This document shows, in pieces, positions 38,814 to 47,228 of a stretch of 64,000 nt of DNA. The stretch's first letter is position 1; every line of letters starts with the position of its first letter. Location of the stretch: positions 1 to 64,000 of the forward strand of contig CAWFSG010000017.1 of assembly GCA_963818445.1 (NCBI GenBank). The letters are read 5' to 3'. The notes beneath the pieces are model-generated. The model saw only the letters and a program-made list of their open reading frames with translations, was not told the DNA's origin and searched no databases. The translations under genes were made by a program, and so were the position numbers. The stretch is from Prado023 sp963818445 (GTDB lineage: Bacteria; Actinomycetota; Actinomycetes; S36-B12; CAIYMF01).

Positions 38814-41153
38814 ATGAGCGACCCCGTCGGCCGGTGCCGGATGCGGGTGACCGGGGTCGTCCAGGGCGTCGGGTTCCGGCCGTTCGTCCATGGGCTGGCC
38901 ACGGGCCTGGGCCTGACCGGCTTCGTGGGCAATGACGCGGACGGGGTGTTCCTCGAGGCTCAGGGACCGGCGGGTGCCCTGGCCGAGCTGGAGCGGCGGA
39001 TCCGCGAGGAGGCGCCGTCCCTGGCGGTGGTGGATGCGGTGCTGGTCGAGGTGCTCGCCCCGGTCCGGGAGGGGCCGGTCGAGCCGGTTCCCCCGGCCCC
39101 GGACCGTGCCGGCGCGGATCGTCGCGGTGGCTCCGCGTTCCGCATCGTCGCCAGCGGCAGTGGGGCAGGGGTCACCTCGATCCCACCGGACACCGCTGTC
39201 TGCGACGCGTGCCTTGCCGAGATGCGCGACCCTGCCGACCGTCGCCACGGCTACCCATTCATCGCCTGCACGCACTGCGGGCCCCGCTTCACGATCACCA
39301 CCGGCCTGCCCTACGACCGCCAGAACACCACGATGGTGGGCTTCCCGCTGTGTCCGCCGTGCCTGGCGGAGTACACCGACCCGAGCAGCCGCCGGTTCCA
39401 TGCCCAGCCGACGGCATGCGCGGCATGCGGTCCGCGGTTGTCGATGCCTGTCGTCGAGGTGGTCGCAGCGCTCCGGGCGGGGTCGATCGTGGCGGTCAAG
39501 GGCGTCGGTGGCTACCACCTGGCGTGTGACGCCCGCGATGCGGCGGCGGTGGGCACGTTGCGCGCCCGCAAGCAGCGCGGCGCCAAGCCGTTCGCCCTCA
39601 TGGCGGCCGACCTGCACACGGTGCGTCGGGTGGCCGTCCTCGACCGCCCCGCCGAGGCGCTGCTCACCTCACCGGCGCGACCGATCGTGATCCTCCCCGC
39701 GCTCGATGCCGACCTGCTGGCCGACGTGGCGCCCGGCACCGGGACCCTGGGCGTGATGCTCCCCTACGCTCCCCTGCACCATCTGCTGTTCGACGCCGGC
39801 GCCCCCGACCTGCTGGTGATGACCAGCGGGAACCTCGCCGATGAGCCGATCTGCATCGACCCAGCCGAGGCCGAGCAGCGCCTGGCCGGACTCGCGGACG
39901 TGTTCGTGCACCATGACCGACCCATCCACGTGGCCTGCGACGACTCCGTCACCCGGGTGGTGGCCGGGTCGCCGCAGCCGGTGCGCCGCAGTCGGGGCTA
40001 CGCACCGATGCCGCTGGCCCTGCCCGTGGCCGGTCCGCCGATGCTGGCCGTGGGCGGTGAGCTGAAGAGCACGGTGTGCGTCGCCCGCGGGAGTTCCGCG
40101 TGGCTCAGCCAGCACATCGGCGACACGGCCAACCTCGAGACGCTGGCGATGCTGGAGCGCACGGTGGAGAGCCTGTGCGCGCTGCAGCGGGTCACCCCCG
40201 AGGTGATCGTGTCCGATGCGCACCCTGGCTACCTCTCCCGGCGCTGGGCCGCTGACCACGCCGTGGAGCTGGGGATCGAGCACCTGCTCGTCGGCCACCA
40301 CCATGCGCACCTGGCCTCGCTGCTGGCTGAGCACCGGGTGCCCGCGGGGGAGGCCGTCCTGGGCGTGGTCCTCGACGGGACCGGCTACGGCGCCGACGGC
40401 ACCATCTGGGGCGGCGAGCTGCTCCTGGGCAGCTACTCCGCGGTTGAGCGGGTGGGCCACCTGCGTCCGATCGCGCTTCCCGGGGGCGATGCCGCGATCC
40501 GGCATCCCGCGCGGACCGCGGCGGCCCACCTGCACGCGGCCGGCCTGGGTTGGGAGGGCACCGCGAGTGCCGCCGCCTGCACGCCTGCCGAGGGCGCCCT
40601 CCTCGCGCGGATGCTCGCCACCGGATCGCACTGCACGCCGACCACGAGCATGGGCCGGCTGTTCGACGCCATCGCCTCCCTGCTCGACGTGCGGCACGAG
40701 GTGGCCTACGAGGCGCAGGCCGCGATCGAGCTGGAGGCCCTCGCGGCCGCCACGACCGAGCAGGCGTCGGGTTGGCGGTCCGGGGCCGGCCCGAATGGTC
40801 CCGTGGTGCGGATCGCGCCGGACGCCGCCGTCGTCCTGGACCCGTCGGGCTGGATCGCCCAAGCCGTGGCCGATCACGCCGCCGGCATCGACCCGGCGAG
40901 GTCCTCCCGCGCGTTCCACCTGGCGTTGGCCGAGGCGCTGACCGAGGCCGTCCTGCTCGTCCGTGACCGGCACGGCATCGACACCGTCGGGCTCACGGGC
41001 GGGGTGTTCGCCAACGCCGTGCTCTCCTCGGCTTGTCAGGGCTCCCTGCGGCGGGCAGGCTTGACAGTGCTCGTGCACGGCGTGGTGCCGCCCAACGACG
41101 GCGGCCTCGCGCTGGGTCAGGCGGCGGTTGCCGCAGCCTGGTCCGCCCGCTGA
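38814..41153 (+). CDS. hypF: Hydrogenase maturation carbamoyltransferase HypF
   Basis: Carbamoyl-phosphate-dependent enzyme of 779 residues that makes the CN ligand precursor of NiFe hydrogenase on HypE. Domains in order: acylphosphatase (VQGVGFRPFVHGLA, about residues 15-28), two zinc fingers (CDACLAEM ... CTHCG and CPPCLAEY ... CAACG, residues ~129-205), YrdC-like (VGGYHLACDA, RKQRGAKPFALM, MTSGNLADEPI) and Kae1-like C-terminal domain (DAHPGYLSRRWA, VGHHHAHLASL, LDGTGYGADGTIWGGEL, LTGGVFANAVL). All parts needed for activity appear intact. It begins the hypF-hypCD-hypE cluster; 20 bp separate it from hypCD. Confidence 0.95.
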   Translation: MSDPVGRCRMRVTGVVQGVGFRPFVHGLATGLGLTGFVGNDADGVFLEAQGPAGALAELERRIREEAPSLAVVDAVLVEVLAPVREGPVEPVPPAPDRAGADRRGGSAFRIVASGSGAGVTSIPPDTAVCDACLAEMRDPADRRHGYPFIACTHCGPRFTITTGLPYDRQNTTMVGFPLCPPCLAEYTDPSSRRFHAQPTACAACGPRLSMPVVEVVAALRAGSIVAVKGVGGYHLACDARDAAAVGTLRARKQRGAKPFALMAADLHTVRRVAVLDRPAEALLTSPARPIVILPALDADLLADVAPGTGTLGVMLPYAPLHHLLFDAGAPDLLVMTSGNLADEPICIDPAEAEQRLAGLADVFVHHDRPIHVACDDSVTRVVAGSPQPVRRSRGYAPMPLALPVAGPPMLAVGGELKSTVCVARGSSAWLSQHIGDTANLETLAMLERTVESLCALQRVTPEVIVSDAHPGYLSRRWAADHAVELGIEHLLVGHHHAHLASLLAEHRVPAGEAVLGVVLDGTGYGADGTIWGGELLLGSYSAVERVGHLRPIALPGGDAAIRHPARTAAAHLHAAGLGWEGTASAAACTPAEGALLARMLATGSHCTPTTSMGRLFDAIASLLDVRHEVAYEAQAAIELEALAAATTEQASGWRSGAGPNGPVVRIAPDAAVVLDPSGWIAQAVADHAAGIDPARSSRAFHLALAEALTEAVLLVRDRHGIDTVGLTGGVFANAVLSSACQGSLRRAGLTVLVHGVVPPNDGGLALGQAAVAAAWSAR

Positions 41154-41173
41154 CGTCCCAGAGGAGGCCGACC

Positions 41174-42583
41174 GTGTGTCTGGGGGTCCCCGGCCGGGTC
41201 GACACCGTGTGGGAGGTCCATGGCATGCGCATGGCCACGGTCGACTTCGGCGGCATCCGCAAGGAGGTGTGCCTCGCGTACGTCCCTGAGGTCGAGGTCG
41301 GGGACTACACGATCGTTCATGTGGGGTTCGCGCTGACCAAGCTCGATGAGGCCTCGGCCCTGGAGACCTTGGAGCTCATGCGCGGGGTCGGCCTGCTGGA
41401 GCAGGAGCTCGCCCCCGACGCCGAGGTGAGCGCCGGCACCGAACGGGAGCCCGGGGCGACGCGTGGGCGGGCCCGGGGCGACGCCGTGAAGTACCTCGAC
41501 GAGTTCGGCGACCCGGAGCTCGCCCGCCGGCTCCTCGACGACATCGCCGCCACCGTCACCCGCCCGTGGGCGCTGATGGAGGTGTGCGGCGGGCAGACCC
41601 ACACGATCGTGCGCAATGGGATCGACCAGCTCCTGCCCGAGGGCGTGGAGATGATCCACGGTCCCGGATGTCCCGTGTGCGTGACCCCGCTGGAGACGAT
41701 CGATCGGGCGCTGGCCATCGCCGCCTCGCCCGGGGTCATCTTCTGCTCGTTCGGCGACATGATCCGCGTGCCGGGCTCCGCGGGGGACCTGTTCCGGGTC
41801 AAGGGTGCCGGCGGGGACGTGCGCATCGTCTACTCGCCCCTGGACGCGGTGCGGATCGCTGCGGAGAACCCGGACAAGCAGGTGGTGTTCTTCGGCATCG
41901 GCTTCGAGACCACGGCCCCGGCCAACGCGATGACCGTGCAGGTCGCCCGGCGTCAGGGGATCACCAACTTCTCGCTGCTGGTCTCCCACGTCCTGGTGCC
42001 CCCGGCGATCACCGCGATCATGGAGTCCCCCTCCTGCCGCGTGCAGGGGTTCCTGGCCGCCGGGCACGTGTGCACCGTGATGGGCATGGCCCAGTACGAG
42101 CCGCTGGTGGCGAAGTACCGCGTGCCCATCGTGGTGACCGGCTTCGAGCCGCTGGACGTCCTCGAGGGCATCCGGCGCACGGTCCGCCAGCTCGAGGAGG
42201 GCCGTGCCGAGCTCGAGAACGCCTACCCGCGGGCGGTCGCTCCCGCCGGGAACCCGGTGGCCCAGGCCGTGGTCGAGGACGTGTTCAGCGTGTGCGACCG
42301 GGCGTGGCGGGGCATCGGCGTGATCCCGAGGTCCGGGTGGCGGCTCTCGGATGAGTACGCCGAGTTCGACGCCGAGACCCGCTTCGACGTCGCGGGCATC
42401 GTCACGACCGAGTCGGAGCAGTGTCGCGCCGGTGAGGTGCTGCAGGGCCTGATCAAGCCCTTCGAGTGCGCGGCGTTCGGCACCTCGTGCACGCCCAGGT
42501 CGCCACTGGGTGCCCCGATGGTCTCCAGCGAGGGCGCGTGCGCCGCCTACTACCAGTTCCGCCGGCTGGAGCAGCCCGCATGA
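41174..42583 (+). CDS. hypD: Hydrogenase maturation proteins HypC and HypD in one continuous frame
   Basis: One 469-residue frame reads first as HypC, then as HypD. It starts at a GTG behind GAGGAGG with MCLGVPGRV, the conserved HypC N-terminal Cys2; HypC continues to about residue 80 (YTIVHVGFALTKLDE). A linker of about 25 residues leads to VKYLDEFGDPELARRLL, the usual HypD start. HypD motifs follow: MEVCGGQTHTI, GPGCPVCVTP, FGIGFETTAPA, and the 4Fe-4S cluster region with CRVQGF, GHVCTVMG and ECAAFGTSCTPRSPLGAPMVSSEGACAAYY. The internal GTG at 41486 (GTGA context) could still start a separate HypD. HypC and HypD together carry the Fe(CN)2CO unit, so a fusion is plausible; a lost hypC stop by sequence error is the alternative. 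Confidence 0.85.
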   Translation: MCLGVPGRVDTVWEVHGMRMATVDFGGIRKEVCLAYVPEVEVGDYTIVHVGFALTKLDEASALETLELMRGVGLLEQELAPDAEVSAGTEREPGATRGRARGDAVKYLDEFGDPELARRLLDDIAATVTRPWALMEVCGGQTHTIVRNGIDQLLPEGVEMIHGPGCPVCVTPLETIDRALAIAASPGVIFCSFGDMIRVPGSAGDLFRVKGAGGDVRIVYSPLDAVRIAAENPDKQVVFFGIGFETTAPANAMTVQVARRQGITNFSLLVSHVLVPPAITAIMESPSCRVQGFLAAGHVCTVMGMAQYEPLVAKYRVPIVVTGFEPLDVLEGIRRTVRQLEEGRAELENAYPRAVAPAGNPVAQAVVEDVFSVCDRAWRGIGVIPRSGWRLSDEYAEFDAETRFDVAGIVTTESEQCRAGEVLQGLIKPFECAAFGTSCTPRSPLGAPMVSSEGACAAYYQFRRLEQPA

Positions 42584-43665
42584 GCACGCCCGACCTGACC
42601 TCGTGGTCCTGTCCCCTGCCCCTGCGGGACCACCCGAACGTGGTGATGGGCCACGGCGGCGGCGGGCGGCTGTCGGCCGAGCTCATCGAGCACCTGTTCC
42701 TCCCGGCGTTCGGCCGGACCCCCCTGGCCGACGTGCTCACCCAGCTCGGGGACGCCGCGGTGCTCGACGTGCCGGGCGCGGGGGATCCGGCCGGGGTGCG
42801 CCTGGCCTTCACCACCGACTCCTACGTCGTGCGCCCCCGGTTCTTCCCCGGCGGCAACATCGGCGACCTCGCGGTCAACGGCACCGTCAACGACCTGGCC
42901 GTCAGCGGGGCCCTGCCCCTGGCGCTGTCGGTCGGGGCGATCCTCGAGGAGGGAATGCCCCTCGACGAGCTGGGCATCATCGCCGAGACCATGGGCGCGG
43001 CCGCACGCGCCGCGGGGGTCTCGATCGTCACCGGCGACACGAAGGTCGTCGACTCCGGGCACGGCGACGGTGTCTACCTGAACACGGCGGGGATCGGGCT
43101 GGTGCCCGCGGGGCTGGTACTCGGGCCGGGCCAGGTGCGCCCCGGCGACGCGGTGCTCCTGTCTGGACCGATCGGCATGCACGGGATCGCCGTGCTCAGC
43201 GTGCGTGACGGGCTGGAGTTCGGCGCCGACCTCGAGACGGACTCCGCCCCCCTGACCCCGATGACCCAGGCCCTGCTCGGCGCGGGGGTGGCCGTCTCCA
43301 TGATGCGCGACCCCACCCGCGGCGGCGTCGCGGCCACGCTCAACGAGATCGCCCACGCCAGCGGCACGGGCATCGAGATCGTCGAGCGTGACGTCCCCGT
43401 CCCCGATGCCGTGCGCGCCGCCTGCGGCTTCCTCGGCCTGGATCCGCTGTACGTCGCCAACGAGGGCAAGGCGGTGGTGTTCGTGCGCGGCGCGGACGCC
43501 GACCGGGCGCTGGAGGTCATGCGCGGCGTCGCGGTGGGCCGCGGGGCCACGCGGATCGGCACGGTCACCTCCGAGCACCCCGGCGTGGTGGTCGCGCGCA
43601 CGGGCATCGGCGGGACACGCGTCGTCGACCTCCCACTTGCTGAGCAACTGCCCCGCATCTGCTGA
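42580..43665 (+). CDS. hypE: Hydrogenase maturation protein HypE
   Basis: PurM/AIR-synthase-like ATPase of 361 residues that dehydrates the thiocarbamoyl group on its C-terminal Cys to cyanide for the NiFe site. The protein ends PRIC, giving the acceptor Cys. Other motifs: VVMGHGGGGRLSAELI, FTTDSYVVRPRFFPGGNIGDLAVNGTVNDLAVSGA, VTGDTKVVD and MRDPTRGGVAATLNEIA. The ATG overlaps the hypCD stop by 4 bp. Neither hypA, hypB nor hydrogenase subunits are found next to it. Confidence 0.95.
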   Translation: MSTPDLTSWSCPLPLRDHPNVVMGHGGGGRLSAELIEHLFLPAFGRTPLADVLTQLGDAAVLDVPGAGDPAGVRLAFTTDSYVVRPRFFPGGNIGDLAVNGTVNDLAVSGALPLALSVGAILEEGMPLDELGIIAETMGAAARAAGVSIVTGDTKVVDSGHGDGVYLNTAGIGLVPAGLVLGPGQVRPGDAVLLSGPIGMHGIAVLSVRDGLEFGADLETDSAPLTPMTQALLGAGVAVSMMRDPTRGGVAATLNEIAHASGTGIEIVERDVPVPDAVRAACGFLGLDPLYVANEGKAVVFVRGADADRALEVMRGVAVGRGATRIGTVTSEHPGVVVARTGIGGTRVVDLPLAEQLPRIC

Positions 43666-43703
43666 TAGGACTGACGGCAGGGGGCCGACCTGGAGGTGCA
43701 CGC

Positions 43704-44537
43704 ATGTGTCGTTGGATGGCGTACTCAGGATCAGCGATCCCGGTCTCAGAGCTCCTGCTCACGCCGAAGCACTCGCTGATCGACCAGAGCCTGCACTCGA
43801 CGATGGGGGCCACCACCACCAACGGTGACGGCTTCGGTCTCGGCTGGTACGGGGTCGGGCGACACCCCCGGGGTGTTCCACTCGCATGGAGCCGGCCTGG
43901 AACGACCGGAACCTGGCCGACCTGGCCCGGCACCTGGTCTCGCCACTGGTCTTCGCGCACGTGCGTGCCTCGACCGGGGGCGCGATCCAGCAGACCAACT
44001 GCCACCCGTTCCGCTACCAGAACTGGCTGTGGATGCACAACGGCCTGATCCGCGAGTTCGCCAGGGTCAAGCGTGACCTGGCGTTCGCGATCGACCCGTC
44101 GCTCTACCCGATGATCGAGGGCTCCACGGACTCCGAGCTGTTCTTCTACCTCGCGCTGACCATGGGCCTGCAGGATGACCCACTGACCGCGGTCGAGCGG
44201 GCTGTCGGGTTCATCGAGGACACGGGGCACGGTCACGGGGTGGCAGGACCCGATCCAGATGACCGTCGCCACCACGGACGGCACCAGCATCTGGGCCTTC
44301 CGCTACTCCAGCGAGGGCCAGTCACGCTCCCTGTTCCACAGCACGAACATCGCGATGCTGCGCGAGATGTACCCGGACAACTCCCTTCTCCACGAGGTGT
44401 CCGAGGAGACCCGCCTGATCGTCTCCGAGCCCCTCGGCGACCTGCCGGGCGCCTGGCGGGAGGTCCCCGAGTCCTCGTGCGGGGTCGTGCACCCCGGGCA
44501 GGACGAGATCCGCCCGTTCGCGCCCGTGCACAGGTAG
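43704..44537 (+). CDS. Class II glutamine amidotransferase (EgtC/YafJ-like), three frame breaks
   Basis: Ntn-type glutaminase of 276 residues if repaired. It starts MCRWMAYSG with the catalytic Cys2 exposed after Met removal; GDGFGLGWYG, FAHVRASTGGAIQQTNCHPF, WMHNGLIREF and EGSTDSELFFYLAL are standard for the Gn-AT-II/YafJ family. Extra bases at about 43858, 43885 and 44246 move the frame three times, each a +1 change with sense restored immediately (VG then DTPGVFHS then MEPAWNDRNLADL; HGVA then DPIQMTVATTDGTS). Family members include EgtC of ergothioneine synthesis, but no egt genes are nearby, so the substrate is left open. It ends convergently before the repeat cluster at 44564. Confidence 0.82.
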
Positions 44538-44563
44538 GCCCACCTGGCCGACGGCCACCAGAC

Positions 44564-44660
44564 CGCGCGTTCCCCGCCACCCCGCGCGAGGTTCGCGCGT
44601 TCCCGGCCACATGTGGCGCGCAATGCGCGTCGGCCCGGCTGGGTGGCGCGCAACGCGCGG
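44564..44660. repeat. Cluster of four 17-bp units with 30-bp spacing, in two inverted pairs
   Basis: CGCGCGTTCCCSGCCAC occurs at 44564-44580 and 44594-44610; GTGGCGCGCAAYGCGCG, close to its reverse complement, occurs at 44613-44629 and 44643-44659. Each pair repeats at exactly 30 bp. The inner two units face each other across AT and can fold into a long hairpin. The cluster fills the gap between the convergent glutamine amidotransferase and biotin carboxylase genes and may act as a two-way terminator. Confidence 0.65.
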
Positions 44661-44661
44661 T

Positions 44662-46425
44662 TCAGGCGTCCTTGATCTCGCAGAGCACCGTTCCGGTGGG
44701 CACCGTCGCCCCGACCTCGGCGGTCAGCGCGGTGATCACCCCGGCCTTGTGCGCGTTGAGCGGCTGCTCCATCTTCATCGCCTCGAGGACCACGATCAGG
44801 TCGCCGGCGGCGACCTCCTGGCCCTCCTCGACGGCGATCTTGACGATCGTGCCCTGCATGGGCGCGGCCAGGGAGTCGCCGGTGGCCCCGCCGCCGCCCT
44901 TCTTGCTGGCGCGCTTCGGGGCGGCCTTCTTCGTAGCCGACCCGCCCCCGCCGCCGAGCGAGATCCCCTCGGGCAGGCTCACCTCGACGCGCTTGCCGCC
45001 CACCTCGACGACGATCGACGAGCGCGCCTCGGGCTCGGCCAGCTCCGCCGGTGCCCCGGAGTACGCCGGGATGTCGTTGACGAACTCGGTCTCGATCCAC
45101 CGGGTGTGCACCGTGAAGGCGGCCTCGGGATCAGCCGGTGCGAAGGCCGGGTCGGAGACCACCTTGCGGTGGAAGGTGATCGCGGTGGCGATGCCCTCGA
45201 CCTCGAACTCCGCCAGGGCGCGGCGGGAGCGCTCGATGGCCTGCTGGCGGTCATGGCCGGTCACGATCAGCTTGGCCAGCAGCGAGTCGAAGTTGCCGCC
45301 GATCTCGTCGCCCTGCTGGAAGCCCCCGTCGACCCGGATCCCCGGGCCGGCCGGCGGGTGCCAGACAGTCAGTGCCCCCGGGGCGGGCAGGAAGTTGCGG
45401 CCCGGGTCCTCGCCGTTGATCCGGAACTCGATCGAGTGCCCGCGCAGCGGCGGGTCGTCGTAGCCGAGCTCCTCGCCGTCAGCGATCCGGAACTGCTCGC
45501 GGACCAGGTCGATGCCCGAGACCTCCTCGGTCACCGGGTGCTCCACCTGCAGGCGGGTGTTGACCTCCAGGAAGGAGATCGTCCCGTCCTTGCCGACGAG
45601 GAACTCGCACGTCCCGGCGCCGTAGTAGCCCGCCTCGCGCACGATCGCCTTGCTCGAGGTGTAGAGCCGCTCGACCTGCTCATCGGTCAGGAATGGCGCG
45701 GGCGCCTCCTCGACGAGCTTCTGGTGGCGGCGCTGCAGTGAGCAGTCGCGCGTGGACACGACCACGACGTTGCCGTGCTTGTCGGCCAGGACCTGGGTCT
45801 CGACGTGTCGCGGGCTGTCGAGGTACTGCTCGACGAAGCACTCGCCGCGGCCGAAGGCCGCGACGGCCTCCCGCACCGCGGAGTCGTACAGCTCGGGGAT
45901 CTCCTCGATGGTGCGGGCGACCTTGAGACCACGCCCGCCACCGCCGAAGGCGGCCTTGATGGCGATCGGCAGGCCGACCTCCTCGGCGAACGCCACGACC
46001 TCGTCGGCGCCGGTCACCGGGTCAGCGGTTCCGCGCACCTGGGGTGCGCCCGCGCGAGCTGCGATGTGCCGGGCGGACACCTTGTCGCCGAGGTCGCGGA
46101 TGGCCGAGGGCGGCGGACCGATCCACGTGAGCCCGGCGTCGATGACAGCCTGGGCGAAGTCGGCGTTCTCCGAGAGGAAGCCGTAGCCGGGGTGCACGGC
46201 GTCCGCACCGGCGCGGCGGGCGACGTCGAGCAGCTTGTCGAACACGAGGTAGGACTCCGCAGCCGTGGTGCCCCCGAGCGCGAACGCCTCGTCGGCGACC
46301 TTCACGTGCAGGGCGTCGCGGTCGGGGTCGGCGTACACAGCCACGGACGCGATCCCGGCATCGCGGCACGCGCGGGCCACCCGGATGGCGATCTCACCAC
46401 GGTTGGCGATCAGTACCTTCTTCAT
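44662..46425 (-). CDS. accA3: Acyl-CoA carboxylase alpha subunit: biotin carboxylase plus biotin carboxyl carrier
   Basis: Protein of 587 residues, the alpha chain of actinobacterial acetyl/propionyl-CoA carboxylase. Biotin carboxylase domain: MKKVLIANRGEIAIRV, HPGYGFLSENADF, AFGGGGRGLKVA (ATP grasp Gly-rich loop), STRDCSLQRRHQKLVEEAP, FLEVNTRLQVEHPVTE and the Lys/Arg pair of the active site. The C-terminal biotinyl domain has the biotin-accepting Lys in EAMKMEQPL, about 35 residues from the end, after a Gly/Lys/Ala linker. Ligase birA and the beta and epsilon subunits lie within 7 kb. The ATG at 46425 gives the canonical N-terminus. A TAGGAT hexamer and a small GCCCG-ATAC-CGGGC hairpin lie in the leader. 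Confidence 0.95.
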   Translation of the reverse strand: MKKVLIANRGEIAIRVARACRDAGIASVAVYADPDRDALHVKVADEAFALGGTTAAESYLVFDKLLDVARRAGADAVHPGYGFLSENADFAQAVIDAGLTWIGPPPSAIRDLGDKVSARHIAARAGAPQVRGTADPVTGADEVVAFAEEVGLPIAIKAAFGGGGRGLKVARTIEEIPELYDSAVREAVAAFGRGECFVEQYLDSPRHVETQVLADKHGNVVVVSTRDCSLQRRHQKLVEEAPAPFLTDEQVERLYTSSKAIVREAGYYGAGTCEFLVGKDGTISFLEVNTRLQVEHPVTEEVSGIDLVREQFRIADGEELGYDDPPLRGHSIEFRINGEDPGRNFLPAPGALTVWHPPAGPGIRVDGGFQQGDEIGGNFDSLLAKLIVTGHDRQQAIERSRRALAEFEVEGIATAITFHRKVVSDPAFAPADPEAAFTVHTRWIETEFVNDIPAYSGAPAELAEPEARSSIVVEVGGKRVEVSLPEGISLGGGGGSATKKAAPKRASKKGGGGATGDSLAAPMQGTIVKIAVEEGQEVAAGDLIVVLEAMKMEQPLNAHKAGVITALTAEVGATVPTGTVLCEIKDA

Positions 46426-46478
46426 TCCCGCACCCCTCACACGCACTCCGGGGCCCGATACCGGGCGACTCGTCAGCC

Positions 46479-46484
46479 ATCCTA
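46479..46484 (-). promoter_or_regulatory. Putative -10 element for the biotin carboxylase gene
   Basis: TAGGAT on the minus strand, about 53 nt upstream of the ATG. The intervening leader has a 5-bp-stem hairpin at 46453-46466. No clear -35 was seen. Confidence 0.35.
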
Positions 46485-46517
46485 CGGAGGCGCGATGGTC
46501 AGTTCGCGCCCCACCCG

Positions 46518-47228
46518 TCAGGTGCCGTCCCAGAGGTCGGTCCAGCGCACCCCGAGCTCCGCGACCATGGCGCGCAGGGTGGGCAGCGCCAGCCCGATCA
46601 CGTTCGTGTGGTCCCCGTCGATCCCGTCGATGAAGGGCCCGCCGAGGCCATCGATCGTGCACGATCCGGCCACCGCCAGGGGCTCGCCGGAGGCGATGTA
46701 GGCCTCGAGCTCGGCGGGATCGGGGTGGCCGAACCGGATCGTGGTGGCCACCGCCCGCTGCACCTCCTGCCCGCCCTCGAGGTCGATCACGGTGTGGCCG
46801 GTGACCAGCACCCCGGTCCTCCCGGACATGGCCGCCCAGCGGTCGCGGACCTCCTGGGCGCTGCGGGCCTTGCCGAGCACCTGACCGTCGAAGTCGAGCA
46901 TCGAGTCCGCACCGACGACGAGCACCCGCGCATCGGGCGCCACGCCGGGGACCTCGCCGGACCGGACCTGCTCGGCGACGTCGCGGGCCTTGGCGGTGGC
47001 CAGCGCCTGGGTCAGGGCCGGTGGGTCGGTGACCAGCGCACCGGCGGAGGCGATGAGGGCGTCCTCGTCGACCCGGCTGTGCCAGACGACCGGGGTGATG
47101 CCGGCCGCCCGGAGCAGCGTGGCCCGGGAGGGGGAGGCGGATCCGAGCACCAGGACTGGGCGCCGCGGTCCCCCGGGGCTGGCGGGGCCTGCGGGGCTGG
47201 CGTCCTCAGCCACGGCGTGCGACCCCAC
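46518..47228 (-). CDS. maf: Maf-type nucleoside triphosphate pyrophosphatase
   Basis: House-cleaning pyrophosphatase of 236 residues that hydrolyses non-canonical or excess NTPs. The N-terminal LVLGSASPSRATLLRAAGI loop binds the phosphate; VVGADSMLDFDGQVLGKARS holds the catalytic Asp (most homologues have GADT here); TGHTVI, FIDGIDGDHTNVIGLAL and the final LRAMVAEL are typical. The first ~25 residues before VLVLGSAS are an extension and overlap the upstream glycosyltransferase end by 23 bp, so a later start is possible. A maf gene next to acyl-CoA carboxylase genes is a conserved actinobacterial arrangement. Confidence 0.9.
   Translation of the reverse strand: MGSHAVAEDASPAGPASPGGPRRPVLVLGSASPSRATLLRAAGITPVVWHSRVDEDALIASAGALVTDPPALTQALATAKARDVAEQVRSGEVPGVAPDARVLVVGADSMLDFDGQVLGKARSAQEVRDRWAAMSGRTGVLVTGHTVIDLEGGQEVQRAVATTIRFGHPDPAELEAYIASGEPLAVAGSCTIDGLGGPFIDGIDGDHTNVIGLALPTLRAMVAELGVRWTDLWDGT

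Noticed and set aside
41033..41173. Upstream start for the HypC-HypD frame inside hypF
   Set aside because: HypC needs its N-terminal Met-Cys; GTG 41174 has a GAGGAGG ribosome-binding site.
44564..44660. CRISPR-like array
   Set aside because: Only two units per orientation, 13-bp gaps that are not spacer-like, and no cas genes.
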